From Ignavibacteriales bacterium (GTDB lineage Bacteria > Bacteroidota > Ignavibacteria > Ignavibacteriales > Melioribacteraceae): a stretch of DNA of 64,000 bases. Both the position numbers and the translations under genes were made by a program. Location: positions 434,001 to 498,000 of the forward strand of contig JAPLFF010000003.1 of NCBI GenBank assembly GCA_026390775.1. The letters run 5' to 3'. How positions within the stretch are numbered: the first letter of the stretch is position 1; the number at the start of each line of letters is the position of its first letter. This document shows, piece by piece, positions 10,137 through 19,531 of the stretch. The notes beneath the pieces were generated by a model that did not search any database, was not told where the DNA came from, and saw only the letters and a list, made by a program, of their open reading frames with translations.

Positions 10137-10166
10137 TTTGATTTTAAATTTCGTTTCTTATCTTTG
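10137..10166 (+). promoter_or_regulatory. Candidate promoter of the ACIII/oxidase operon
   Basis: TTTG at 10137-10140, an 18-base spacer and TATCTTTG at 10159-10166 match the Bacteroidota TTTG / TAnnTTTG promoter. Transcription would start near 10173, leaving a leader of about 115 bases before actA. This is the only such pair seen in the 182-base gap upstream of the operon. Confidence 0.55.
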
Positions 10167-10289
10167 GCAGTAATTTTTTAGCTAATTGTATATCTTATCT
10201 CTTTAATAATTTCTAGCGAAAGCTAAGCTAAATAACTCAAGAAAGATTCCAATAAAACGATCTGTTAATTATACTATTACAGGTATTCA

Positions 10290-10859
10290 ATGAAGAGAAC
10301 GGTACTGGATTATGCACTCAAGATTCGCCTCCCGTTAACATTATTTGTTGTAGCAATATCTTTCGTATTAACTTTTTATTTCTCCCGTGCTGAAAGAGAT
10401 AGTGTAGGATACAAACCTGAACAACCAATAAAATTTTCTCATAAACTGCATGCAGGACAAATGGTGATAGATTGCCAGTATTGCCATATAGGAGTTACCA
10501 AAGAAAGACAAGCTTTAATCCCTTCTGTAAATATCTGCATGAACTGTCATACTATATCACGCAAAGATAAACCTGAAATAATCAAGCTGACAAAATATTA
10601 TAATGATGGGAACATAATTCCTTGGAAGAGAATCCATAAGGTCCCGGAATACGCATATTTTAATCACAGCGTTCACGTAAATAAAGAAATTGATTGTGCA
10701 AGCTGCCATGGTGATGTAAAAGAAATGGATGTTGTTGAACAAGTTAAACCATTTACAATGACTGCTTGTTTAGATTGTCATAGAAATCCTGAAGAAAAAT
10801 TGCCTTATTTGAAGAATGTTAAACTTGGTCCGGAATATTGTTCCGCATGTCATAGATAA
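10290..10859 (+). CDS. actA: ACIII subunit ActA, pentahaem cytochrome c
   Basis: Periplasmic multihaem electron carrier of alternative complex III, which oxidises menaquinol in place of the bc1 complex. The 189-aa product has an N-terminal membrane segment (LTLFVVAISFVLTFYF) and exactly five CxxCH haem motifs: CQYCH, CMNCH, CASCH, CLDCH and the C-terminal CSACH. FSHKLH and YFNHSVH supply likely distal haem ligands. Five haems is the number described for ActA. It is the first gene of the operon, followed 14 bases later by a small protein gene. Confidence 0.93.
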   Translation: MKRTVLDYALKIRLPLTLFVVAISFVLTFYFSRAERDSVGYKPEQPIKFSHKLHAGQMVIDCQYCHIGVTKERQALIPSVNICMNCHTISRKDKPEIIKLTKYYNDGNIIPWKRIHKVPEYAYFNHSVHVNKEIDCASCHGDVKEMDVVEQVKPFTMTACLDCHRNPEEKLPYLKNVKLGPEYCSACHR

Positions 10860-10873
10860 TTAGGAGATTTACT

Positions 10874-11059
10874 TTGATAGCATTAAGCAAGATAAATAGA
10901 AAAAGTTTTTTTGAAAAAATTGGTAAAGGTGCACTTGTGGCTGTTGTTGCATCAGTAATACCGTTTAAGTTCTTTACATCAGTTGCAAAAACATCATCAA
11001 ATAAAAATATTAAAATTAAAATTCATCCTTTTGCAGTTAAAAGAAAAGATAAGGTCTAA
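10874..11059 (+). CDS. Small protein with Tat-like leader between actA and actB
   Basis: A 61-aa protein that I do not recognise. It starts at TTG 10874 with TAGGAG (10861-10866) eight bases upstream and ends two bases before the actB ATG. The sequence NRKSFFEKIGKGALVAVVASVIPFKFF resembles a Tat or Sec leader followed by one hydrophobic helix, then a basic tail (KIKIKIHPFAVKRKDK). It is too short for a folded redox domain and has no cysteines. Its place inside the act operon suggests a small accessory or assembly subunit of ACIII, which is an inference. Confidence 0.65.
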   Translation: MIALSKINRKSFFEKIGKGALVAVVASVIPFKFFTSVAKTSSNKNIKIKIHPFAVKRKDKV

Positions 11060-11060
11060 G

Positions 11061-14000
11061 ATGAGCGATTCCTCAAAATCATCAGATAAAAAACAATTGT
11101 GGAAAAGTCTGAATGACTATAACAACGATCCGGAAGTTTTAAAATTTAAGCATGATGAATTTGTTGAAGGTGTAACTGAAGAATTTGATCCTTCAAAGCT
11201 TTCGGGAATTTCAAGGAGAAAATTTTTAGCTCTTCTTTCTGCTTCTGCTGCGCTTACCGCAACTGCATGCACAAATTACCGTGATAAAGGTGAAATAATT
11301 CCTTACAACAAAAGACCCGAAGAAGTAATGCCGGGTGTTGCAAATTATTATGCATCAACTTGTAATGGTTGCGGACAAGCTTGCGGTATTTTAATTAAGA
11401 CTCGAGAAGGAAGACCGATAAAGATCGACGGTAATCCCGATCATCCGATTAATAAAGGAAAGATTTGTGCAAAGGGACAAGCAAGCATTCTAGATTTATA
11501 TGATCCGGAAAGATTAAAAGCACCACGCTTTAATAGAAATGATATTAGTTGGAAAAGTGTTGACAATGATGTAATGAATGCGCTCAACAGTTCTCAATCA
11601 AGCGGAAATGAAATCGCAGTTGTTACCGGTTCGATTACTTCTCCGACAACAAAAAAAGTCTTGAACGATTTTGTTGCAAAATATTCGAACACAAAAATTT
11701 ATTCTTATTCTTTGATCAATGATCAGCAGAGAAGAAATGCGTGGATGGATTCTTACGGAACCGATGAGTATCCGGCGATTAAATGGAAAGATGCAAACGT
11801 TATTCTTGCTCTCGATGCCGACTTTCTTGGTAACGAGGGAAGTTATATCGAGAACATGAGAGAATATACTCAGCGCAGAGAAACGAACGGCAAAACGGAT
11901 TTCAACCGTTTGTATGTAGGCGAAGGAAGAATGAGCGTTACCGGCATGCTCTCCGATTACAGATTCCGACTTTCTCCCGACTCTCAATATGAATTTGTTA
12001 TGGCTTTGATCAATGAACTGAGCGGTCGTGGTTCCTCGATTGCTATTGATAGCAACGCGAAATCTAAATTTGGAAAGTATTCACTAGCAAAATTTGAAGC
12101 GTTAATCGGCAAAGATAAATTGGATCATCTCGTTAATGATTTAAACGCCAACCGTGGTAAAAGCATTATTTATGCCGGAGATACTTTGCCTAAAGAAGTT
12201 CATGTTGCGGTAAATCTGCTAAATGAAATTTTAGGCAATACTGTTCTTTATGATTATACATCATTATTAAAATCTTTAATCAATCAATCAACGAAAGAGG
12301 AAATTTCTAAATTAATTGATTCGATGAATGACGGAAAAGTTGGAGCAGTAATTCATTTTGATTCTAATCCGGTTTTCACATTGCCTGGAGATTATGGTTA
12401 TACCTCAGCATTAAAGAAAGTTAATACAGTTGTAACTTTAACAGAAGCAGAAAATGAAACATCTGCAGCGAGCAATTACATACTTCCAATTAATCATGCA
12501 TTTGAAAGTTGGGGAGATGCCAATACCCGCAGTAATGTTTATAGTTTACAACAACCTGTAATCTCGCCAATATTCAACACTAGACAAAAAGAAGCTGTGC
12601 TGCTCACTTGGATTTCGGGCGATGCAAACTCTTACAAAGAAGATTCATATCACCAATACTTGATGAATAATTTTAATGCAACTGTTTATACTAAACAAAA
12701 CACATTTGCCGATGCAAAAACTTTTTGGTATTCAGCACTTCACGATGGAGTTGTTTTACTCAATGAACCTTCGCAACAAAATAAATTTAATCTCACTGCA
12801 TTTAATAATATTAAAGAATTAGAAAATGGAAATGGCTTTACTCTTCATCTAACTGAGAGTTATTTTGTTGGCGATGGTAAATTTGCAAACAACGGCTGGC
12901 TTCAAGAAACTCCTCATCCTGTTACAAAAGTAACATGGGATAATTACGCCGCAATTTCACCCAAGCTTGCAAAACAGCTTGATGTTGAAATGAACGATTT
13001 AGTTTCAATCGGAGTTGGTAAAACAAATTTAGAATTGCCGGTTTTGGTCCAGCCGGGGATGGACAATAAAACGATCAATATTGAATTAGGTTATGGAAGA
13101 ACTGTTGTCGGTGAAGTCGGGAAAGAAGTCGGATTCAATTCTATTTCGTTAATGTCAAAAGAATTTTCATTATCACCTTACATTTATCAAAATGTAATAA
13201 TCAAAAAAGTTAATGAGACACATAAATTAGTATCAACTCAAGAACATCATTCACTCGATGATACTTTTGTTAAAGATTTTCATCGCACAAGAAAGATTAT
13301 TCAAGAAGGAACAGTTGAGAAGTACAAGAAAGAACCAAACTTTTTACATGAAGTAGAAGAAAAGTTAATTGGTATCACAAGAGAGCATCAATACACCGAC
13401 TTAAAATGGGCGATGGCAATTGATCTCAACAAATGTACAAGCTGCAGCGCATGTGTAACATCGTGTAATGTTGAGAACAATATTCCTGTTGTTGGTAAAG
13501 ATCAAGTTGGACGCGGACGTGAAATGCAATGGATAAGGATTGACCGTTATTATTCCGGAACCCCTGATGAACCGATTGTAAGTAACCAACCGATGCTTTG
13601 CCAGCATTGCGATAACGCTCCTTGCGAAAATGTTTGTCCGGTTAACGCGACTAATCACAGTCCCGATGGATTGAACCAGATGGTTTACAATCGTTGCGTT
13701 GGTACGCGTTATTGTTCAAATAACTGTCCTTATAAAGTACGGCGATATAATTTCTTTAATCACCGCGATCACTTTGCTGATGCTTATTATGATAACGATT
13801 TAACATCCCTTGTACATAATCCAGAAGTCACTGTTCGTTCTCGCGGAGTTATGGAAAAATGCACTTTCTGTGTTCAGCGAATTATGGAAGCTCGCTCGAA
13901 CGCCACACGCGATGGAAAAATTATAAAGGGAAGTGATGTTGTTACAGCATGTCAGCAAGCTTGCCCGACAAATGCAATTACTTTTGGTGATACGAACGAT

Positions 14001-14126
14001 CCAAATTCTGATGTAGCAAAATTAAGAGAACATAATTTGTCATATCATGTTTTAGAAGAATTATATATTAAACCGAATGTTACATACATTGCCAAACTTC
14101 GAAATACTCATTCGGAGGAAATTTAG
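11061..14126 (+). CDS. actB: ACIII subunit ActB, iron-sulfur molybdopterin-oxidoreductase-like
   Basis: Periplasmic iron-sulfur subunit of ACIII. A longer in-frame start at 10983 exists, but it would run through the small upstream gene; ATG 11061 is preferred and gives 1021 aa. The N-terminus carries a Tat motif [20 protein letters not shown] near residue 51. Domain B1 (to about residue 740) is the molybdopterin-oxidoreductase fold. Domain B2 (about 780-1021) is ferredoxin-like with [41 protein letters not shown] and CQQACP, matching three 4Fe-4S and one 3Fe-4S centres known in the family. A C-x2-C-x3-C ... C set near residue 102 is also present in B1. The stop TAG overlaps the actC start by one base. 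Confidence 0.95.
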   Translation: MSDSSKSSDKKQLWKSLNDYNNDPEVLKFKHDEFVEGVTEEFDPSKLSGISRRKFLALLSASAALTATACTNYRDKGEIIPYNKRPEEVMPGVANYYASTCNGCGQACGILIKTREGRPIKIDGNPDHPINKGKICAKGQASILDLYDPERLKAPRFNRNDISWKSVDNDVMNALNSSQSSGNEIAVVTGSITSPTTKKVLNDFVAKYSNTKIYSYSLINDQQRRNAWMDSYGTDEYPAIKWKDANVILALDADFLGNEGSYIENMREYTQRRETNGKTDFNRLYVGEGRMSVTGMLSDYRFRLSPDSQYEFVMALINELSGRGSSIAIDSNAKSKFGKYSLAKFEALIGKDKLDHLVNDLNANRGKSIIYAGDTLPKEVHVAVNLLNEILGNTVLYDYTSLLKSLINQSTKEEISKLIDSMNDGKVGAVIHFDSNPVFTLPGDYGYTSALKKVNTVVTLTEAENETSAASNYILPINHAFESWGDANTRSNVYSLQQPVISPIFNTRQKEAVLLTWISGDANSYKEDSYHQYLMNNFNATVYTKQNTFADAKTFWYSALHDGVVLLNEPSQQNKFNLTAFNNIKELENGNGFTLHLTESYFVGDGKFANNGWLQETPHPVTKVTWDNYAAISPKLAKQLDVEMNDLVSIGVGKTNLELPVLVQPGMDNKTINIELGYGRTVVGEVGKEVGFNSISLMSKEFSLSPYIYQNVIIKKVNETHKLVSTQEHHSLDDTFVKDFHRTRKIIQEGTVEKYKKEPNFLHEVEEKLIGITREHQYTDLKWAMAIDLNKCTSCSACVTSCNVENNIPVVGKDQVGRGREMQWIRIDRYYSGTPDEPIVSNQPMLCQHCDNAPCENVCPVNATNHSPDGLNQMVYNRCVGTRYCSNNCPYKVRRYNFFNHRDHFADAYYDNDLTSLVHNPEVTVRSRGVMEKCTFCVQRIMEARSNATRDGKIIKGSDVVTACQQACPTNAITFGDTNDPNSDVAKLREHNLSYHVLEELYIKPNVTYIAKLRNTHSEEI

Positions 14127-15493
14127 TGAGTACTGTTGATTACACACGGGAATTATCTGTCTTAGAAGGTAAACCAGCATTAAGAGAACTTGATGATCTA
14201 ATTGCTAAACCTCTTGAGACAAAGCCGGATAAGAAATTTTATATCGCGCTTGCAATTACTCTTTCCATGACAGGATTACTAGTCCTCGGTCTCGCTTTAA
14301 CTTTTTATTACGGTATTGGAATGTGGGGAAATAATATTCCGGTAGGTTGGGCTTTTGATATTATAAACTTTGTTTTTTGGGTTGGTATCGGTCATGCAGG
14401 AACTTTGATCTCTGCAATTTTATTTTTGTTCAGACAGAAATGGCGTACGGGTATTGCTAGATTCGCGGAAGGTATGACGGTCTTTGCTGTTATGACAGCG
14501 GGATTATTTCCGTTAATACATGTTGGTCGTCCTTGGTTGGCTGGATATTTATTCCCTTATCCAAATCAGCATTCAGTTTGGGTAAACTTTACATCACCTT
14601 TGTTGTGGGATGTTTTTGCTGTTGCGACTTATTTAACAGTCTCGTTGATTTTCTGGTACGTTGGATTAATTCCCGATCTGGCAACATTACGCGAGCGGAC
14701 AAATCATAAAATTAAAAAGATGATTTATTCTACTTTCAGTTTAGGTTGGAGATTTTCGAATCGTCATTGGCATCATTATGAAATGGTTTATTTAATACTT
14801 GCCGGATTTGCAACTCCACTTGTTCTTTCCGTTCATACAATAGTAAGTTTTGATTTTGCAGTTTCTGTAATTCCCGGTTGGCATACAACAATCTTTCCTC
14901 CGTACTTTGTAGCCGGTGCTGTATTCTCCGGATTTGCAATGGTGCAAAATGTTTTGATCATAGTTCGAAAAATTTTCAACTATGAACATATTATTACTGT
15001 TGATACGCTTGAGAAGATGAACAAGGTAATGCTTCTCACCGGTTCTATGGTTGGTTACGCATATGCAATGGAATTTTTTATTTCTTGGTACAGCGGAGTA
15101 GAAGCAGAACGATTTGTTTTCTTGAATAGAGCACTTGGACCTTATGCATGGGCATATTGGATTATGATAACATGCAATGTCGTTTCTCCTCAGCTTTTCT
15201 GGTTCAAAAAAATTAGAAGAACAATTCCGGTAATGTTTGTAATTGCAATTTTTGTAAATATCGGAATGTGGTTCGAAAGGTTTGTTATTATCGTTACATC
15301 GCTTTCAAGAGATTTCTTACCTTCAAGCTGGGCTTATTATAAACCAACATTAGTTGATGGAATGATTTTAATAGGAAGTTTTGGATTTTTCTTTACATGG
15401 ATTTTGCTATTTACAAAAGCTTTGCCTGTTGTTTCTATGGCTGAAGTAAAAGCTGTTGTGGACGGCGCTCAACCTTCTCATAAGGATCATTGA
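14126..15493 (+). CDS. actC: ACIII subunit ActC, NrfD-like membrane protein
   Basis: Polytopic quinol-binding subunit of ACIII, NrfD/PsrC family, about ten membrane helices in 455 aa. Family segments include [41 protein letters not shown] and [20 protein letters not shown]. The start is GTG 14126, sharing one base with the actB stop, with GGAGGA at 14114-14119. The C-terminal tail is cytoplasmic and polar. The gene lies in the conserved order actB-actC-actD. Confidence 0.95.
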   Translation: MSTVDYTRELSVLEGKPALRELDDLIAKPLETKPDKKFYIALAITLSMTGLLVLGLALTFYYGIGMWGNNIPVGWAFDIINFVFWVGIGHAGTLISAILFLFRQKWRTGIARFAEGMTVFAVMTAGLFPLIHVGRPWLAGYLFPYPNQHSVWVNFTSPLLWDVFAVATYLTVSLIFWYVGLIPDLATLRERTNHKIKKMIYSTFSLGWRFSNRHWHHYEMVYLILAGFATPLVLSVHTIVSFDFAVSVIPGWHTTIFPPYFVAGAVFSGFAMVQNVLIIVRKIFNYEHIITVDTLEKMNKVMLLTGSMVGYAYAMEFFISWYSGVEAERFVFLNRALGPYAWAYWIMITCNVVSPQLFWFKKIRRTIPVMFVIAIFVNIGMWFERFVIIVTSLSRDFLPSSWAYYKPTLVDGMILIGSFGFFFTWILLFTKALPVVSMAEVKAVVDGAQPSHKDH

Positions 15494-15495
15494 TT

Positions 15496-16635
15496 ATGAG
15501 CGAAAAAATCTTATATAGCTACACAAGTATTTTTGATACACCGGATGAAGTAACACATGCGGCTGAAGAAGCTGTAAAGCAAGGATACACTAAGTATGAT
15601 GTTAACACGCCTTATCCGTTGCATGGGATGAATAAGGCGATGAATCTTCCTGCTTCAAAACTTGGGTATGTTGCATTGATCTTCGGAATGTCTGGAGCAT
15701 TGGGAGCTTTACTAAGTTTATGGTGGGTCTCTGCAATTGATTATCCTTTAGTGATTGGCGGTAAACCATTCTTTTCCTTCCCGGCTTATATACCGGTAAT
15801 ATTTGAAGTAACGGTTCTATCAGCTTCAATTGCAACTGTTCTTGCGATGTTGTTTTTCTTTTTCAAACTACCCAATAATGCTCATCCGCTTCATGCAACT
15901 GATTACATGAAAAAAGTTTCTAATGATAAATACGGAATCGTAATTCAAGCAGAAGATCCAAAATTTGATGAAGCATCAGTTAGAAAATTTTTGGAAAGTG
16001 TTCATGCAAGAGAAATAAATGCTGTTTATTGGGCCGAAGAGGAAATTACTCATAAACATAAAATCTTCGAGCCGAAGTTTCTAACTTTCTTATTAGCAGT
16101 TGCTGTCATTACTTCCGGTGTAACATATTTTTCGTTGAATAAATTAATGTTCATGCTTCCTTTTAATTGGATGATGGAACAACATAAACAAAATCCTCAG
16201 CAAAAAAGTCTTGTCTTTGCTGATGGTTATGGAATGCGTCAACCGGTTAATGGAACAATTGCACGAGGGTTTCTTCCATACAATTTTCAAGGTCAACCCG
16301 ATCTTGCCGGAGAAAAATTAGTTAATCCTATTCCCATCTCTAAAGAATCATTACAACTCGGACAAACTAAATATGATATCTACTGCAGTCCTTGTCACGG
16401 ATATCAAGGAGAAGGGGACAGCAGATTACGAGGACAATTTCCTAATCCTCCAAGTTTACATTCGGAAAAAGTTAGAACATGGAGCGATGGAAGAATTTTT
16501 GCAGTTTTAACAGACGGACAAAATGTTATGCCGTCTTATTCAACTCAGCTAACAGTTGACGAAAGATGGACAGTAATAAATTATGTAAGAGCATTACAAA
16601 GAGCGCTTAACGCTAAGGAGTCCGATCTACAATGA
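15496..16635 (+). CDS. actDE: Fused ACIII subunits ActD and ActE
   Basis: One 379-aa product joins two ACIII subunits. Residues about 1-180 match ActD (DUF3341): YSYTSIFDTPDEVTHAAEEA, a two-helix membrane part (about 50-125), and PNNAHPLHATDYM. After a third membrane segment (about 195-215) comes the ActE monohaem cytochrome: MRQPVNGTIARGFLPYNFQG, the haem motif CSPCH and a C-terminal distal Met (NVMPSYSTQL). The frame opens at TTG 15490, but ATG 15496 has AAGGAT at better spacing. Its stop overlaps the actF start. Separate actD and actE genes are the usual arrangement, so the fusion is notable though not necessarily unique. Confidence 0.88.
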   Translation: MSEKILYSYTSIFDTPDEVTHAAEEAVKQGYTKYDVNTPYPLHGMNKAMNLPASKLGYVALIFGMSGALGALLSLWWVSAIDYPLVIGGKPFFSFPAYIPVIFEVTVLSASIATVLAMLFFFFKLPNNAHPLHATDYMKKVSNDKYGIVIQAEDPKFDEASVRKFLESVHAREINAVYWAEEEITHKHKIFEPKFLTFLLAVAVITSGVTYFSLNKLMFMLPFNWMMEQHKQNPQQKSLVFADGYGMRQPVNGTIARGFLPYNFQGQPDLAGEKLVNPIPISKESLQLGQTKYDIYCSPCHGYQGEGDSRLRGQFPNPPSLHSEKVRTWSDGRIFAVLTDGQNVMPSYSTQLTVDERWTVINYVRALQRALNAKESDLQ

Positions 16636-17810
16636 TTTCTTCTTCAGTTGAATATCAGAAAAAGGAATTGCCGTCAAAAGTTCAAACAATTGGTCTTGGT
16701 TTACTGTTAGTAGGATTGTTAATTGTTGTTCTTGGTTATCTTATTAATCCCGAAAGAAGCGCATACAATAATATTATTGGATTAACATTCCTTATTAGTA
16801 TTGCAGTTGGTTCTCTCTTCTTTGTTGCGGTTGAATTTTTATCCGGCGCAGCGTGGAGTACTCCGTTTAGAAGAGTCGGCGAATTTTTATCATCTACGGT
16901 TTGGATTCTTCCATTACTTTTTATCCCGCTCTTATTGAATGTGAACACAATATTTCATTGGACTCATCCTGCACCGACAGATAAAACTTTGATTGATAAG
17001 GCTCCATATTTAAATGTTTCTTTTTTTGTAGTGCGTGTAATTGGTTTTTGGCTTCTATGGTTGTTGTTCTATTATTTGATGATTAGAAATTCCCGTAAGC
17101 AAGATCAAACAAAAGATCAACATCTGACAAAGAAGAATATTAAACTCTCAGCTATCTTTATGCCATTATTTGCGTTAACGATTTCTTTTACGGCTATAGA
17201 TTGGTTAATGAGTATTGAACCTCATTGGTTCTCAACAATTTTTGGCGTTTACTATTTCTCGGGAACTATCCTTGCTGCATTGGCAATCGGAGCTATCTTT
17301 ATTGTTTTGTTGAATGAACGTGGATTTTTTGTTAAAGGAATTCATACAGACAACTACTATAGTCTTGGAGCGTTGATATTTGCATTCACAAATTTTTGGG
17401 CATACATTGCATTCAGCCAGTTCTTATTGATTTGGTATGCAAATCTTCCCGAAGAAACTTTCTGGTTCCTTGCAAGATGGGAAGGGAATTGGAAATTTTT
17501 CTCTGTCGGATTAATCATAGTTCATTTCTTAGTCCCTTACATCGGTTTGCTTTCACAGCCATCAAAGATGAATCCTAAGCGGTTAATTTTTATGTCCGGC
17601 TGGATTTTGTTTGCACATTATTATGATTTGTATTGGCTCGTAATGCCAAATTTCTTTAAGGAAGGAATTCCATTCAGTTGGATTGAATTAGGGTTCCCTT
17701 TATTAATAGCCGGTTTGATAATTCTTGTCTTCTATTATCAAGCAAAGAGAAATAATTTAGTGCCGATTGGCGACCCAAAACTAAAACGCGGAATTGATTT
17801 CAGATTATAA
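16632..17810 (+). CDS. actF: ACIII subunit ActF, integral membrane protein
   Basis: Second large membrane subunit of ACIII, related to ActC but usually assigned less to quinol binding. The 392-aa product has about ten membrane helices; family-like stretches include LNVNTIFHWTHPAP, AIDWLMSIEPHWFSTIFGVYYF and FSQFLLIWYANLPEETFWF. The ATG overlaps the actDE stop (ATGA). It closes the act gene set; a cytochrome c gene follows after 12 bases. Confidence 0.92.
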   Translation: MISSSVEYQKKELPSKVQTIGLGLLLVGLLIVVLGYLINPERSAYNNIIGLTFLISIAVGSLFFVAVEFLSGAAWSTPFRRVGEFLSSTVWILPLLFIPLLLNVNTIFHWTHPAPTDKTLIDKAPYLNVSFFVVRVIGFWLLWLLFYYLMIRNSRKQDQTKDQHLTKKNIKLSAIFMPLFALTISFTAIDWLMSIEPHWFSTIFGVYYFSGTILAALAIGAIFIVLLNERGFFVKGIHTDNYYSLGALIFAFTNFWAYIAFSQFLLIWYANLPEETFWFLARWEGNWKFFSVGLIIVHFLVPYIGLLSQPSKMNPKRLIFMSGWILFAHYYDLYWLVMPNFFKEGIPFSWIELGFPLLIAGLIILVFYYQAKRNNLVPIGDPKLKRGIDFRL

Positions 17811-17822
17811 CAGAATATATCT

Positions 17823-18752
17823 ATGAGCTTAAATAAAAAACCAGAAGATGAATTGAAGTTTAGAGAATTATTGAAAAATCCAATACGATTATTCGGCTGG
17901 GTTTTCGTGTTGTTCTTTGTAATCATTCTTTTATTCGGAATTTATTTTGTTAATAATCTTAACCAGATTTCTTTTAATGAACAAGTTGTTGGGATAGCAG
18001 ATACAACCGGCATCAAAAAAGAAATTCCCATAAAGAAAGGCGGTGTGATGCCTGCTGTGGATTTGGATCTTGTGAAGAATCCCGCTCCGGATTTTATAGC
18101 AAACGGTAAAAAATTATATGAAGCAACATGTATGTCTTGTCATGGTGAAAAGGGATTAGGCGATGGAACTGCCGGTACTATGTTAAATCCAAAACCAAGA
18201 AATTTTAATGCTGTAGATGGCTGGACAAATGGAAGAGATGTAGATCAGATGTATAAAACACTTCAAGAGGGAATTCCGAAAAACGGAATGGCTGCCTATG
18301 AATATTTGCCAAAGATAGATCGCTTCGAAATTATTTCTTACATAAGAACTTTTGCACAATTTCCTCCGGTTACAGACGATCAACTGATTAATCTTGATAT
18401 GAACTACCAGGTTTCGCAGAGTGCAACAGTAACCAGCACTATTCCGGTTAGTCTTGCTGAGACAAAACTTGAAGAAGAAAATTCTACACTGAATATGCAG
18501 TTTTTAAAATTTCAAAAACATGTGAATGATGCACAAGGAAATGCCGGAGCCAATGTTTTGAAGAATTATTCAGTCAATCTAAAAAAAGTTTTTACTTCCT
18601 TCTCACGTTTAGGCGCTAATCAAAGTCTTGATAATTATGTTTTTATTGTAATAGCAGATCCGATTAATGCCGGTTTTAACCCGACAGTTGTTCAGTTATC
18701 TAAAGATGTATGGAAAATGCTTTATGATTATCTGAAATCTTCAACGATGTAA
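17823..18752 (+). CDS. Membrane-anchored monohaem cytochrome c
   Basis: 309 aa with one N-terminal helix (about residues 25-45, LFGWVFVLFFVIILLFGIYF), a periplasmic class I cytochrome domain with CMSCHGEKGLGDGTAG, and a likely distal Met in IPKNGMAAYEY. A further 150 C-terminal residues have no motif I know. It is placed between actF and sco in the operon. Since oxidase subunit II here lacks its own haem domain, this protein is a good candidate to pass electrons from ACIII to CuA. That role is inferred from context. Confidence 0.85.
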   Translation: MSLNKKPEDELKFRELLKNPIRLFGWVFVLFFVIILLFGIYFVNNLNQISFNEQVVGIADTTGIKKEIPIKKGGVMPAVDLDLVKNPAPDFIANGKKLYEATCMSCHGEKGLGDGTAGTMLNPKPRNFNAVDGWTNGRDVDQMYKTLQEGIPKNGMAAYEYLPKIDRFEIISYIRTFAQFPPVTDDQLINLDMNYQVSQSATVTSTIPVSLAETKLEEENSTLNMQFLKFQKHVNDAQGNAGANVLKNYSVNLKKVFTSFSRLGANQSLDNYVFIVIADPINAGFNPTVVQLSKDVWKMLYDYLKSSTM

Positions 18753-18760
18753 GACAATAA

Positions 18761-19531
18761 ATGAAAAACACAAAATTATATCTGATATTATTTCTTCTGA
18801 TTTCTTTTCCTTTGTTTGCGCAAAAGAAAATTGAAGTTGGAATTGACGAAAAGCTTGGCAATACTTTACCTATGGATTTAAATTTCCAGACTTCGGAAGG
18901 TAAGACTGTAACTCTTAAAGACATTATCAGTAAACCAACTTTAATTGCTTTGGTCTATTATGAATGTCCCGGTATATGCAATCCTATGCAGAATGAATTA
19001 GCATGGACAATTGATAAACTCCAACTTGAACCCGGGAAAGATTTTCAAGTAGTAAGTATTAGTTTCGATCATAAAGAGACTCCGGCGGTTGCAGCGAAAT
19101 GGAAAAGAAATTATTTATTAACGATCAAAAGAAAATTTGACCCAAGCAGTTGGCTTTTCTTAACCGGTGATAGTTTGAATGTTCATAAACTTACCGAAGC
19201 TTGCGGATTTTATTTTAAACCGGCTGATAAACAATTTGTCCATGCTGCAACTTTAGTAGCTATCTCACCTCAAGGAAAGATTTCCCGCTATCTATTCGGA
19301 ACTAATTTTAATCCGTTTGATGTTAAGATGGCATTACTCGAAGCTGAAAGCGGAAAAACATCTCCGACAATTTCTAAAGTTTTGCAATTTTGCTTCAGTT
19401 ATGACCCCAATGGAAGACAATACACACTTAATATTACGCGAATCATCGGAGCTGTTATGCTTATTGGTATCGGAATATTTTTGAGTGTTTTATTAATGAA
19501 GAAAAAAAATAGAATCAAGGAGCTAAAATAA
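18761..19531 (+). CDS. SCO1/SenC copper chaperone
   Basis: Thioredoxin-fold protein that helps assemble the CuA centre of cytochrome oxidase. The 256-aa product has a signal peptide (LILFLLISFPLFAQ), the copper motif YECPGICNPMQNEL (C-x3-C) and the third ligand histidine in FVHAATLVAISPQG. A C-terminal helix (IIGAVMLIGIGIFLSVLLM) probably anchors it. The gene ends directly before the subunit I gene, which fits its role. Confidence 0.92.
   Translation: MKNTKLYLILFLLISFPLFAQKKIEVGIDEKLGNTLPMDLNFQTSEGKTVTLKDIISKPTLIALVYYECPGICNPMQNELAWTIDKLQLEPGKDFQVVSISFDHKETPAVAAKWKRNYLLTIKRKFDPSSWLFLTGDSLNVHKLTEACGFYFKPADKQFVHAATLVAISPQGKISRYLFGTNFNPFDVKMALLEAESGKTSPTISKVLQFCFSYDPNGRQYTLNITRIIGAVMLIGIGIFLSVLLMKKKNRIKELK

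Noticed and set aside
10983-11060. In-frame upstream extension of actB (26 extra residues)
   Set aside because: It runs through the small 61-aa gene, is lysine-rich and unlike ActB, and ATG 11061 sits right behind that gene's stop and in front of a normal ActB N-terminus.
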